From Mangifera indica (lineage: Eukaryota; Streptophyta; Magnoliopsida; Sapindales; Anacardiaceae): DNA of 64,000 nucleotides. The notes under the pieces were generated by a model. It ran no database searches and was not told where the DNA came from. It saw only the letters and a list, made by a program, of their open reading frames with translations. Made by a program: the position numbers and the translations under genes. The stretch lies in contig NC_058139.1 of NCBI RefSeq assembly GCF_011075055.1, positions 19,241,584-19,305,583 on the forward strand, given 5' to 3'. This document shows positions 35,261 to 47,657 of the stretch, in pieces; the stretch's first letter is position 1, and each line of letters opens with the position of its first letter.

Positions 35261-37600
35261 GTTTTTTTTTTTTTTTTTTTTTCAAAATTATCAAATTTAT
35301 TATTTTATATTTGAGTAGAATTATTTACATAAATAATATAAATAATAATTTATTATTATATAATTAAATAATTTTAAATTAAAAAAATTTTTCTTGTTCA
35401 ATTTTTATCATTATCCTAGTATTGGAATAATGCAATCCACTTTCATAATTTTGGGTTCCATTCTTCAGAGCTTAGCTCAAGCAAAACTAAAAATATTTCG
35501 TTACTTATTTATAATTAAATATATTTTTATATTATTAGAATTACATAGTGCACAAGAAAATAGATTGATTGATAAATACATTTAAAAAAAAAAACGCTTG
35601 ATGTGTATTTTTTAACTTATTGTATTTAATTTAATATAATATATTATTTTATTTATATATGATTATATATAATTATTCTAAAATAATTGAAACTAAAAAT
35701 GTTTTATCTTAAAAATTATAACAAAATTAAAATTATTTTAATAATTTTTTAATCATAAAACCATACACACCAACTTTAAATATATATATAGGTACATACT
35801 TGATATATATAATTAAATAATTGACAATTTTAAATCTAAAATAAAAAAAACATAATAATATACATTAAGTATGTATTTATTTTTATATTCAAAGTAGATA
35901 CGCATAGCATTATTCATTATATAATACCGTGAAACTAGTAATCAGATTATTTCTTATATTACTTATCATATCACTATTGATCATAAAAGATTACTGAAAT
36001 CTAACAAAGTAATGTCAATTATAAAAAATAAATTATTAGAATAATATTTGAATATTTTCAACCCTAATTAGTAAACACACGTATTATTCGTGTTCCTGTA
36101 TCAAACATGTTCAAAATAATTTTTGAACTCAAAACGTATTAAATACGTATTTTATGTCATTCTCATATTAAAAGCGAATTATACACGTATTTTACGTTTA
36201 CTATATTTTTTAAATTTTTCGCTAAACTTAAAATATAAAATTGTGTCTTCTATTTTTAATTATTTACGAAAATCTCACTACCATTTAAAAAAAACTCAAT
36301 AACATTTATTTTATTAATTCTGATCCTAATTTTACATTTTCCTCCCCTATAACCTATACAAAAAAAATCACTCTAATTTAAAATCTAAAATTTAAACTGA
36401 TTAATTTACTTATTTTTTCCAACGGACTAGTACATTACTTATTATACAAAAAAATTTAATTATCTATTATATTATATTAAGTTTAATAATTAATTAAATA
36501 TTTTATATTTGAATTGTTAAATTGATTTTCAATCAGAAATTCATAAAAATTACTAATTTTATTATAATATTATCTTAATTTATAAATATATTATTAACAA
36601 TATACCATATTAAACTCATAAATATATATATATATATTTCATATTTTTTTTATATACAAATTTTAACGGCATTTTTTTACATACATTTTTTATTATTCAT
36701 CATATTATACATGCACAGTTCGCATATTCCTTTCTTTTTTTTCCGTTCCTATATACTCACTGTAACATAACAATATCTGGGTCTGTAATGGTTCGGTAGA
36801 TTTAGTGATCTGTTGATACTTGGTGACATGAAGGATATTCTAATAATACAGCATGAGTTGCGTCATTGGGGCCAAACTGCTCGCAAAAAGCTAACAGTTT
36901 ATTCTTATTATATATTTTTTATACATGAAAACAAAGAAAAACATTTAAACTTATGACCTCGTATAATAGGTTTACTGTAACCAAGCTGTGTACTCATCCA
37001 CCACAGATAGAGAGAGAGACTTGCACCAACTCATCCATCACATTTTGAGAGACAGACTTGTATAAATCCAGTCAAACAAGCATCAACTTGGCGAATTGTG
37101 AATCAAAATGCTAGGGTCATACCACAAATTAAAAAATCAATCTTATAGCTGCAGAGAACCATCAGATGATTTTGTTCTTTATCCAAATACATCTAACAAA
37201 TGAAAAAAAGAATAACATATGGAATTTTTAATGCAATCAAAGGAAACATTAAAGAATGCCAGCCTGATACAGTAAACCACAGAATTCAGCAAATGTTCAG
37301 ATCCAGTATACGATAAGCAACCGACCTGACATTTAAAAGTCATAACCTGGATAATGTGCGGTGAGGACACAATAAGAACATATTGTGCAGAGGTGCACAC
37401 GATGAAACAAGACAAACTACGATAGCAGTAGAAAATGGTCATGAGTAGCAGTTCAAGTCAATTGCAGGAAAAACATGAAACCACCATTGACTAATTAAAC
37501 AGAAATTTGGCTGTGCTGTGTGCTGTGGATCAAACTACAGAACATCTAAAATAAAATAAAAGACAAGTCATAATGTTTGGATTCTACGATTGCACCACTC
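35261..37600. other. AT-rich intergenic DNA
   Basis: Very AT-rich, with a T20 run at its left edge and short TA runs near 35780 and 36625. No gene or clear transposon was recognised. The right part, next to 37629, probably includes the 3' leader of the mTERF gene. Confidence 0.4.
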
Positions 37601-37628
37601 TAAACTATGCTTACAGCTCACTTGGTAG

Positions 37629-38756
37629 TTAACTAGAGAAGTTCGATGGATACAGCTTCAACACCTCAGGAGCTTCCTCTATAAAACAGTCCACAAACTT
37701 CTTCCGGAACAACTTCTCTGGAGCCTCAAAAAAGCTAGGAATGTAAAGGTTTTCCTTTAACAAACCTTTTGACAACAGAAACTGAAAAAGAGTGCCCCTT
37801 GGAACAATTCTCTTTAGGCTCAATGTAATAAGTGCTGGGCGTTTGACAATAAATGAATACTCCCAACCCATTTTATTGACAAAAAAATCCATCATTGCCA
37901 TAATCTTATTCTCAGATGCCATCATAAACCATGGAGTCCTCCCAAATGCTTCAAAAACCTCTTCCTCAGACAAACCCCATTTCTTATAAACATCCACCTT
38001 TTTGTCCCATGTCGATCTGCTCATTGCCCTGAATGCAAAGACTGCCAACCCAAACTTCAACTTTGAAGGATCAAACCCCATCCTCTTAACTTCGTCGACA
38101 ATCTTCTTAAACGCATCAGGAATCATCATAAATGTTCTAGGCTGGTAACGAACTAATGTCACAATACATGATTCTGACACACCATATTCTCTCATGATTC
38201 TAACATTATCTACCCAATAGCTGTCAATACGGTAAAGGAGAATACGTGGACAGCGTCTAATTGCTGCAATGGTCGTCTCATCAGACTTGACTAAGTCTTT
38301 CAAGAAGTTAAAAGCAGGAATTATTTGTTTCTCTAAGCTTCTCTTCAAAATACCTGGCTCAAAACATAATACTCTGGTAATGTCGGGGTTAGAAAAGCCT
38401 TTGGAGTGAAAAAAATCTAGTTTTGGCAAAAGGGTTTTCTCAGGACTAGACGCAAGCAATTGTGGGAGTTGCTTGATGAGGATTGAAATTTGGGGTTTCG
38501 TGAAACCATGTTTCTCGAATAAGTTGAGAACTGAATCAGCCCGTTCTGGGGTTTCAAAATGAACACGTTTAGAAGCTGATAATGCAGATTCTAAAGATAA
38601 CCCACATGAGTTTATCAGGTATGAAACAACAAAGGAGTGTCGATTTGCATTGCTAGCACTAGAGATGTAATTAACAGATAAAAATGTGTACTTCTGAAGA
38701 GAACTTAATCTATGTGCCGTTAAGACAGTGACAGTTCTACAGAGAAAATGCAACAT
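37629..38756 (-). CDS. Mitochondrial transcription termination factor (mTERF) family protein
   Basis: An uninterrupted frame codes for about 375 residues from the Met at 38756. An upstream in-frame Met at 38777 would add seven residues; the later one, MLHFLCRTVTVL, looks like the usual start. The N-terminus is basic and hydroxylated with no acidic residue for about 50 positions, as in mitochondrial targeting sequences. It then enters the plant mTERF fold: VSYLINSCGLSLESALSASK, FEKHGFTKPQISILIKQLPQLL, FFHSKGFSNPDI and a series of about 30-residue helical repeats with the L-x-x-x-P pattern, ending APEVLKLYPSNFSS. Family members bind organelle nucleic acids and act in transcription, splicing or translation. 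The gene is intronless and is the most divergent of three in this window. Confidence 0.9.
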   Translation of the reverse strand: MLHFLCRTVTVLTAHRLSSLQKYTFLSVNYISSASNANRHSFVVSYLINSCGLSLESALSASKRVHFETPERADSVLNLFEKHGFTKPQISILIKQLPQLLASSPEKTLLPKLDFFHSKGFSNPDITRVLCFEPGILKRSLEKQIIPAFNFLKDLVKSDETTIAAIRRCPRILLYRIDSYWVDNVRIMREYGVSESCIVTLVRYQPRTFMMIPDAFKKIVDEVKRMGFDPSKLKFGLAVFAFRAMSRSTWDKKVDVYKKWGLSEEEVFEAFGRTPWFMMASENKIMAMMDFFVNKMGWEYSFIVKRPALITLSLKRIVPRGTLFQFLLSKGLLKENLYIPSFFEAPEKLFRKKFVDCFIEEAPEVLKLYPSNFSS

Positions 38757-40480
38757 GAGAACTGGAATTAAACACACTATAAGCGGGAAAAAAAACTTAC
38801 AGTTACAGATCTCCGCGGAAAATCTCTTCCATCGACGAATGACTTCCGAAAGAGAATAAAGAGGAAAGGCGAAATAACCTAAGCATCATTCCCACTTAAA
38901 CGCACCGTTTTGTAAAGTTCTTATTTTTTTCCAACTTGAGTAAATTAACATCCCACTAAATGTTTGGGGACATTACATTTTCCACCCCTTAAATTGCCAA
39001 ACTATAAATTCCCAACCAAACCCTAATTTCATATGATAAATCACAAAAACATGACACAATGTTACACAAGTATATAACCATATTAACACTTACTATTTTG
39101 TCTTACTATAATTATAATAATATTGAAAATTGTAATTGCTAGTAATCTAGTTCGATTTGGTGGCTAATCGAGTTGTGATATTATTAAATTCATCGATATC
39201 AAACCCAAAAAAATGTGATCTAATTAAGACATTTGAAATTATATTAAACAGGTGTGATCCAACAAGATTGTATGTATCTCTCTTATTGTATTCAAGCAAA
39301 ATCACACATCTAAAAGAATGATCTATATTGGCATTTTTTTTATATTTTGGAAAAGGAAATGATGTTTATACCTTTAAAATTTTTTTTTATATATAACAAA
39401 ATTGGATCTTAGATAAGTTTTTGTAATTAATGAATTCAATTGGTTAGAACTTACAATAGTTGGCCGAATTCTTAGGTGGGAAATAGTAATTTTCTCATTA
39501 TTTTACTCTCATTTTGTTATTGATTATGGAAGAGGTGTTAAATAAATTAGGTCAACATACGATTCTACATAGACACAACTTTTTAAGCTTGGGTCACGTC
39601 ACGTAGGCCTTATACGAAAAATCCTAAGTCATGTCCCAGACATGATATAAGGCTTGTAAGGCAGCGTGATATTATAATAGTTAATTTTCTTTTTATTGGC
39701 ATGTTCAATACTGCTCGCTATTGTAGCAGGCAAAAAAAAATTAATAATTTTAATTTTAAGTAATAAAACATAATAGTAATGTGTTTTTTTAATTTTTTGA
39801 ATTGATCTATTAGTCAACTTGTTAAGAGCCCGTGAAAGCACACCTGAAAGGCTTTGGGTCGTGCCCGAACCTTAATTTTTAAAAAGCTAAACAAACACAA
39901 AAGCCTGCCAAGTGGCAGGCTTTAGCTCAACATGGCATATGGGGCCAACACAAAAGACTGGTAGTGCTTTGCTTCTGCCAATAACTGCAATGACAACTTT
40001 ATTGTGCAGACTTCAGCTCCAGAAAAAATCAGCTCAAGGGGAACAAAGCAAAAATAAATCTCTATGGTAGAACCCGTCAAACTCAGGCAGACTGAGAACT
40101 TCTAGGACTGGTGCGCAGAAACTGGGAGATTTGAGCAGCAAGAATGGAGCCGCAAAATTGGGATCGCAAGTCAGAAAGGAAGAGCCCAGGCAGCAACCAA
40201 AACCAGACTGTAGCTCTCTCCAGAAAACAATTCAGAACGGGTCGAGTGGAAATAAGCAAGAAGATTAAAAACCAGGACTGGGTAGCAGGGCTTCAGCTTA
40301 AGACCAGCACTAGGAAAAAAAACTTCAAGTCCAGCAAGACTAATGTATCCAGAAAGTAACTCCAACTACTGCTTTTTGCTCTTGAAAATGGATGGCGGAA
40401 GACTCCACTTCTGGGCTGTGATTGCATTAGCTCAGGTTAACTCAATGTTCGTAAGTTCCGCCCCTTTATCTCTCACCATT
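38757..40480. other. Intergenic DNA between mTERF genes
   Basis: The first part holds the mTERF promoter. The rest is AT-rich with no recognisable gene. From about 40000 to 40380 the base composition becomes more balanced just before the LINE fragment, but no domain was read. Confidence 0.35.
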
Positions 40481-40529
40481 CTTCTAATGTTGTTTCTGAG
40501 AATTCCCTTAAAGAAGCATCTATTATTCA

Positions 40530-41440
40530 TTTCCTTCCATATTACATACATACAAGGTCCCAAACCCATCTTGCAAGTAGTTTACTTAAGACTCTCGCCC
40601 TTCTAACTCTTAGCAAGCCTATCTGTATAACCATCCCAACCTTGACTTCTATACCCCAAGCCGTTGATCTCAAGGAATTTTTTCCAATTGTAATTACTGA
40701 AAGAACATTGGAAGAAGAGATTATCCACATTCTCATTACCATTGTCGCAAAGGATACAAGTGGCGTCATTAATTAGCCCAAACTTGACGAGCATGTCTTT
40801 AGTAGTGAGCTTCTTTCTAATGGCCAACCAAAGAATGATGGCATGCGGGAATAAATTTTTTATGCCATACCAGTTCATGCCAACTTACTCTATCTTTCTT
40901 GGTGCGAACTTCTTCCCACGCTGACTTTAAGGAGAATCTACCATTGGGGTTCAGCATCCATAAAATCTTCTCCCCTCAACAGAGTTGTACGTAAACCTTC
41001 CTTGACCTTCTTAAAGCCTCTAGAGTTAGCACCCCACCACTTCCAACAATCTTCTCCAATAATGTCACTAACCTTTGCATATATATCAAGTCTCGAGACA
41101 TAGAGAATTAGATCACCAAATCTCCCAAATTAAGGACATAACAGATGTCAATTGTCAAACCAAGTGTTTAAGCCATTCCCAATTTGAACTTTAGTTTTGC
41201 CCTTGACCTCATCTTTAATCCTTATAAGCTTCTTCCAAATCCAAGGATATTCCTTGGACGTTTTAGCTTCCCAAATATTCTTCTTCTCAAGGCAAATTTT
41301 TTTTCAATCCAATTGACCCAAATAGGGCGATTTTTGGGTTGGGCAACGTTCCCAATGTGTTTGATGATAGCCGCCTTATTCCAATCCTTGCTAGTCATGA
41401 GCCCCGAGCCTCCCTCCTCCTTAGGGACACACACCTCAGC
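40530..41440 (-). pseudogene. LINE (non-LTR retrotransposon) C-terminal fragment
   Basis: On the minus strand the 5' part (41222-41434) reads CVPKEEGGSGLMTSKDWNKA, the connection segment found after reverse transcriptase in plant L1 elements. The 3' part (40603-40878) reads as a zf-RVT domain: FPHAIILWLAIRKKLTTKDML, then CILCDNGNENVDNLFFQCSF. The second zinc His position is Asn here. Stops and frame changes lie between. Only the end of the element is present, as expected of a 5'-truncated LINE. It separates the first and second mTERF genes. Confidence 0.78.
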
Positions 41441-41644
41441 CTAAGCCACATGTCCTTTAGGTACAGTACTTCGTCTAATCATTTATTAACACATCTTTCT
41501 ATCAACACCACCATAAACATCTTAATTGTAGATGTTTATTTATAATCAATTAGATTTAGACATGCAATATACATGAAAGAAAAATGGGAGGTTTGTATAA
41601 TATTTCAATGTTTTATACCGGATAATCTTGTATTCTCAGGTGTG

Positions 41645-43857
41645 AAGATTATCAATTTAGACCCCGTAATTTGTGTCTAACATGGATTTTGGACCATTTT
41701 CCACATGGGGGTTGTCTTTTATCTTTCCTTCTTCAAGCTTGGGTTATGGAAAAAGGATCTCCAAAGAAAGAAAATATGTGAACTGCAAAATGCAAGAGTT
41801 TTGCCCAGAAGTTAATGACAAGCAGCATAAAACTTAAATCATAAAATCATTTAAAGAATTGATTGGTTAAAGAACAGAAAGACAAACTAAAAGATGTGTT
41901 TCAGGCTGTTGATGAAGAATGCAATTTACAATGGAAGCCACCAAATCAAGCTGTTTCTGTCTTGAAATTCAAGCGTTTGTTTTTAAGCTTTAACCTTCAC
42001 TAGATATCTATTGAAATACATATCTTTGCAATAGTTTCATCATGTATTTCTTTTATCCGAAATACGATTTTCTTTAGATTCAAGGTAGATCAATGAAATC
42101 AATATCATATATAGATAAAATTAGAAAACAAAGGGAACCAGTTACAGAGCAGTAACAGGGTTAGGCAAGACACGAGATTCAAGTATGATACATGGTTATG
42201 AATCTTAAAATCTCATTGCTGAGCAAATTCTTTACTCGAGACTGAAATTGCAGACAAACCATGAGTAATCTGGAGAAAAAGCTTTTCAGCTTGAACAGAA
42301 ATCATAACAGATGATCAAGTACCAAAAAAAGAGAGCATCAGTTCAAATTCACATGTGAACAAGTTACAAATGCTGCAATCCTATCACTTCAACAAAATCA
42401 AGTGCCAGTAAACCAAAAAATTAGTATGTACTAAATGTTCAGGAAGTTTGCATACAAAGAATTTAACATAATAAAGTGACACAGAATTGAGCGATTCTGA
42501 TGTAAAAATATCAGAAACAATACATTTCTATCACTATTTATTGATCACTTGGTCATCATTGTACGATCCAGCTTTTCTTTGTACAGCTTCTTTAGCTGAG
42601 GAGCCTCATCATAGCAATTCATGTACTTGTGCAGAAAGGCTTCATCAGAAATGGTATAGGGGCTAAGTGAGATGCTACCGTTCTTGAGCAAACCTTTGGA
42701 TGAAAGAAACTGAACAACTGCAGCACGAGGAATAATTCTCTTTTCCAAGCTATATGAGAACAGATGTGGCCGCTCAGCAATGGCAGAAAGCGTCCAACCC
42801 ATTTTATTCACAAAAATGTCCATCACTGCCATTATCTTATCTTCAGATGTCATCATACACCAGGGATTCTTCTGAAATGCAGCAAAAACCTCTTCCTTAG
42901 ACCAACCCAGCCTCTTGTAAAAATCAACCTTCTTGTCCCACTTGGCTTTGGGCATTATTGACATCACAACAATTGCTACAACAAACTGTGACTTTGAAGG
43001 ATTCATACCCATTTTCCTCAATAAGTCCACAGTTTCATCAAAACGTCCAGAATAATATGTGAATACTATGGGCCATTTATATAATAGCCTAACAATAAGT
43101 GTTTCGGGTACACCAATACCTCGCAAAACATTAACTTTAGTCGCAACAAAAACTTGAAGATCCCAAGTGAGAATAGAATGAAAGCGTTTAGTTACAGCAA
43201 TAACCTTTTCAGTGGATTGAAGCAAGTTACATAGATAAGTAAAAGAAGGGATTATACGCTTATTTAAGCTTCTTCCCAAGATATGAGGGCACTGACTTAA
43301 AACAGTGGCAAGATCAGTAGTTGAGAAGCCTTTGGAGTGAAAAAACTGAAGTTTGGGCCGAAGGTTTCTCTCAGGATTGGACAAAAGCAGCAATGGGCAT
43401 CTTCTAATTAGGTTAGAGATTTGTGTTTCTGAGAATCCACTGTTCTTGAAGAAGGTGAGTGCTAAGTCGGCTTTTTCTGGGGTTTCCAATTGCAATTTTT
43501 TGGATGCTGTTAAAGCAGATTCTGGCGACAACCCACATGAATTAATAAGGTAAGAGACTGTAAAAGACTGCTCATTTGATTTGGTTGAGATGCATTTGAC
43601 AAAAATTGGATTCCAAAAATCTTGAAATTCGTGGTTCAAAAAAGCTCTGATAGTGTATCTTCTATAACCGTGAACTAAAGTTCCGCGGAGAATATTAGAC
43701 GCCATGATTGCAAAAATAATAGAATGAATTTACCTATCACCTTACGCTCCAGACCAAACATCTCCTTCAGCGAGCTCCATACTTTACAAATCCGCCCAAG
43801 TTGAACAGAGGCAAGAAACTGAAAACACTCCGATAAAATACAGCGGCTCGGCAAAAC
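41645..43857. repeat. Tandem duplication, copy 1 (contains an mTERF gene)
   Basis: About 2.2 kb aligned with 44165-46357. The match starts around GATTATCAATTTAGA downstream of the gene and ends at CGGCTCGGCAAAAC in the promoter, so gene, 3' flank and about 150 bases of 5' flank were duplicated together. Confidence 0.85.
42545..43705 (-). CDS. mTERF family protein (tandem copy 1)
   Basis: Single-exon gene of 386 residues, full length for plant mTERF proteins. The basic N-terminus (MASNILRGTLVHGYRRYTIR) suggests import into mitochondria. The core begins FTVSYLINSCGLSPESALTA and shows FFKNSGFSETQISNLIRRCP, FFHSKGFSTTDLATVLSQCP and then the helical repeats. The WDKKVDFYKRLGWSKEEVF and FVNKMGWTLSAIAERP motifs are near the C-terminus. 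It differs from the next gene at about 63 of 386 residues by eye. Likely an organelle nucleic-acid-binding factor; the exact target cannot be read from sequence. Confidence 0.93.
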   Translation of the reverse strand: MASNILRGTLVHGYRRYTIRAFLNHEFQDFWNPIFVKCISTKSNEQSFTVSYLINSCGLSPESALTASKKLQLETPEKADLALTFFKNSGFSETQISNLIRRCPLLLLSNPERNLRPKLQFFHSKGFSTTDLATVLSQCPHILGRSLNKRIIPSFTYLCNLLQSTEKVIAVTKRFHSILTWDLQVFVATKVNVLRGIGVPETLIVRLLYKWPIVFTYYSGRFDETVDLLRKMGMNPSKSQFVVAIVVMSIMPKAKWDKKVDFYKRLGWSKEEVFAAFQKNPWCMMTSEDKIMAVMDIFVNKMGWTLSAIAERPHLFSYSLEKRIIPRAAVVQFLSSKGLLKNGSISLSPYTISDEAFLHKYMNCYDEAPQLKKLYKEKLDRTMMTK

Positions 43858-44164
43858 TTTTTAATCTAGTGTAGGGCTTTTGTTACAGCCCATGACCTCT
43901 AGTCATACATTGATGGGCTTTTAATGGACGACCTACCACATTATACATATTTTTTAATTTCAGACATTATTTTTTAGAAATATTAGATTATTTTATTTTT
44001 TTTCACGAGTCAGTTCAGTTCGACCTAAAGGCCCCGGTAGAGCTGGTATGGTTCACAAAGCTTATGAGTTTAATATGACCTACAATTTTACGAACTATGC
44101 AAAATTAAGGATATATGTTCGTGTCAAGGGTTAGTCTAACCCCTTTGACATGTTAAATACATGT

Positions 44165-46357
44165 TAAGATTATCAATTTAGATGATTTTGGACGATTTTC
44201 CATATATAGGGTTGTCTTTTATCTTTCCTTCTCCAAGCTTGGGATATGGAAAAAGGATCTCAAAGAAAGTATGTGAACTGCAAAATGCAAGAGTTTTATC
44301 CAAAAGTTAATGACAAGCAGCATAAAATTTAAGTGATAAAATCATTTGAAGAATTGATTGATTAAAGAACAAAAAGACAGACTAAAAGGTGTGTTTCAGG
44401 CTGTTCATGAAGATTGCAATTTACAATGGAAGCCACCAAATCAAGCTGTTTCTGTCTTGAAATTCAAGGGTTTCACTAGATATGTATTGGAATACATATC
44501 TTTGGCAACAGTTTCATCATGTATTTCTTTTATCCAAAATACAATTTTCTTTAGTTTCAAGGTAGATCAATGAAATCAATATCATACATAGCTAAAATTA
44601 GACTGAAACAAAGGGAACCAGTTACAGAGCAGTAACAGGGATAAGCAAGACTAGAGATTCTAGAATGATACATGGTTATAAATCTTAAAATCTCATTTTT
44701 GAGCATATTCTTTTCTCAAGAGACTGAAATTGCAGATAAACCATGAGTAATATGGAGAAAAGCTCTTTTCAGCTTGAAAAGAAATCAGAATAGATGATCA
44801 AGTACCACAAAAAGAAAGCATCAGTTCAAATTCACATGTGAACATGTTACAAATGCTGCATTCCTATCACTTTAAAAAAATAAAGTGCCAGTAAACCAAA
44901 AAATTAGCCTCGACTGAATGCTCTTTCTGATGTGAACTTCAGAAAGTCGGCATACAAAGAATTTAACAAAACAAAGTGACACAGAATTGAACTATTCTGT
45001 AGTAAAAATATTAGAAATATTAAATTTCTACCACAATTTATTGATCACTTGGTCATCTTTGAATGATCCAGCTTTTCTTTGTACAGCTTCTTTAGCTGAG
45101 GGGCCTCATCATAGCAATTCATGTACTTGTGCAGGAAGGCTTCATCAGAAATAATATATGGGCTAAGTGAGATTAAATTGTTCTTAAGCAAACCTCTTGT
45201 TGAAAGAAACTGAACAACTGCAGCACGAGGAATAATTCTCTTCGCCACACTCAATGAAAACAGTTGTGGCCGCTCAGCAATGGCAGAAGGCGTCCAACCC
45301 ATTTTATTCACAAAAACGTCCATCACTGCCATTATCTTATCCTCCGATGTCATCATACACCAGGGATTCTTCTGAAATGCAGCAAGAATCTCTTCCTTAG
45401 ACCAACCCAATCTCTTGTAAAAATCAACCTTCTTATCCCACTTGGCTTTGGGCATTACTGACATTACAACAATAGCTTTAACAAACAGTGACGTTAAAGG
45501 ATTCATACCCATTTTCTTCAATAAGTTCACAGATTCATTGAAACGATGAGAATAACATGTGAATAGCATGGGCCATTTATAAAATAGCCTAACAATATGT
45601 GTCTCAGGTACACCCATATCTCTTAAAACATTGATTTTAGGCACAACCAAAATTTGAAGATCACAAGTAAGAATAGAAGGATACCATTTAGTTAGGGCAG
45701 TAACCTTTTCAGTGGATTGAAGCAAGTTACATAGATAAGCAACAGAAGGGATTATATGGTTATTTAAGCTTCTTCGCAAGATAGTAGGGCACCGACTTAA
45801 AACAGAGGCAAGATCAGAACTTAAGAAGCCTTTGGAGTGAAAAAACTCAAGTTTGGGCCGAAGGTTTCTCTCAGGATTGGATAAAAGCAGTAATGGGTAT
45901 CTTCTAATTAGGTCAGAGATTTGTGCTTCTGAGAATCCACTGTTCTTGAAGAAGGTGAGTACTAAGTCGGCTTTTTCTGGGGTTTCCAATTGCAATTTTT
46001 TGGATGCTGTTAAAGCAGATTCTGGCGACAACCCACATGAATTAATGAGGTAAGAGACTGTAAAAGACTGCTCATTTGATTTGGTTGAGATGTATTTGAC
46101 AAAAATTGGATTCCAAAAATCTTGAAATTCGTGGTTCAAAAAAGCTCTGATATTGTATCTTCTATAGCTGTGAACTAAAGTTCCGCGGAGAATATTAGAC
46201 GCCATGATTGCAAAAATAATAGAATAAATTTACCTATCGCCTTATGCTCCTCACCAGACATCTCCTTCAGCGAGCTCCATACTTCAGAAATCCGTCCAAG
46301 TTGAATAAACGGAAAAAACAGAAAACCCTCGAATAAAATACGTCGGCTCGGCAAAAC
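44165..46357. repeat. Tandem duplication, copy 2 (contains an mTERF gene)
   Basis: Partner of 41645-43857, offset by about 2.5 kb, in the same orientation. About 300 bases of unrelated DNA separate the two copies. Confidence 0.85.
45045..46205 (-). CDS. mTERF family protein (tandem copy 2)
   Basis: Single-exon gene of 386 residues, the same length as its tandem partner and open throughout. It begins MASNILRGTLVHSYRRYNIR and ends KEKLDHSKMTK. The first 120 residues and the last 60 are close to identical with the partner, while the middle repeats (about 120-260) carry most substitutions, for example RFHSILTWDLQVFV versus WYPSILTCDLQILV. The maintained frame suggests both genes are functional. 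Its promoter is alike to the first copy for about 150 bases upstream of the ATG. Confidence 0.93.
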   Translation of the reverse strand: MASNILRGTLVHSYRRYNIRAFLNHEFQDFWNPIFVKYISTKSNEQSFTVSYLINSCGLSPESALTASKKLQLETPEKADLVLTFFKNSGFSEAQISDLIRRYPLLLLSNPERNLRPKLEFFHSKGFLSSDLASVLSRCPTILRRSLNNHIIPSVAYLCNLLQSTEKVTALTKWYPSILTCDLQILVVPKINVLRDMGVPETHIVRLFYKWPMLFTCYSHRFNESVNLLKKMGMNPLTSLFVKAIVVMSVMPKAKWDKKVDFYKRLGWSKEEILAAFQKNPWCMMTSEDKIMAVMDVFVNKMGWTPSAIAERPQLFSLSVAKRIIPRAAVVQFLSTRGLLKNNLISLSPYIISDEAFLHKYMNCYDEAPQLKKLYKEKLDHSKMTK

Positions 46358-47640
46358 GCCTCACTACAGTTGGGCATACGTCGGGCTTCGTCTAGAATTT
46401 ATAGCCGAAGTATTTAATTATTTAATAAAACAAAATTAATAAATAAATCGTAATAATAATAAAATATAGAGTAATTTACATTTTCCAAACAAGGTTTTAT
46501 CTCAAAACACTTTTTCACCCTATAATTAATATAAATAATATTTTTTATTAAAAAATATAAACTTAAGTTATAAATATTTTTAACGTTCAAATCATATAAG
46601 AAGCATTTTATTTTTATTTCTTTTTATTTTCACCATTTCTTCCTATCTTTTTATAAATCAGAGTGTTTTTGTTATAAAATCATATAATAGGAGATAAATT
46701 ATATTTTTTAAAAATTTTTTTGAAATTTTTAAGGGTTATTATTGGAATTTTAGAAAAAGTTAAGGGTTTTTTAGAAAATTATAAAATATTAGTCTGTTTC
46801 AATAATTTCATCAATAATAGTTATATCCTAAAAAATTGAACATAACTATATAATGCAAAAATTATGGGTATAAATTTTATGTTACAACTATTGAAATTAT
46901 ATATTTGAATTTGATTAATATTTGACTTTTTAAATTTCAAATATTTGAATTTGATAGAAAAATTTTTAAAATTAATTTATAATAAAATTATAATTTTACC
47001 TTATTTCATTAGTTTTTTTTTTTAAACGTAATTTTTGTTTGTGCAGGAAAATGTTATTTATGGCTCATGCGAACTAAAGGTGAAAAAGTTTTTAGGCCAA
47101 ACCTTGGGTGGGAAAATGTTATTTACTCATAGGTGGTGTTTGGTTAAAGGGATTGAAATTTTACTCTAGTCGTTAAAATATATGTACTTACTTTAAGTAC
47201 ATAAATAGATACATACTTATTACATGTCATTAAATGATTGAATTATTTTTAATTAAGGATAAAGTAATATTTAATCTCATAATAACACATATAAGTGTAT
47301 TTATTTATGTATTCAAATAATTTATATTTTATTAGGTACACAAAGTATTGTCCTTACTCTAATAATTTATATTTTATTATTTATATCATTTTATTTAGTT
47401 TGTTATGTAATAAAAATTTTTACTAATATTTTATTATTAATTATGATGTGATAATTAATATAATAAGTAATCTTATTATCAATTCTATATCAAGTATTAA
47501 TAAAGTAATCTTAATTTTATTATAATTTTATTGTTACTTATTAAATTTTTAGGATAAAAAACCCTTATTTTAATTAATATAATAAATAATTTAAAATATT
47601 TAAAATAATAATATTAAATATATTTAAGTAAAATAATATA
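46358..47640. other. AT-rich intergenic DNA
   Basis: No gene or clear repeat recognised. It lies between the second mTERF duplication and the foldback cluster. Confidence 0.4.
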
Positions 47641-47657
47641 TTAATAACTTTTATTAG

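Noticed and set aside
42764..42961. Plus-strand frames opposite the mTERF genes (also 43353-43553, 45264-45461, 45853-46053)
   Set aside because: They are antisense shadows of conserved mTERF coding sequence, present in both duplicates for that reason only.
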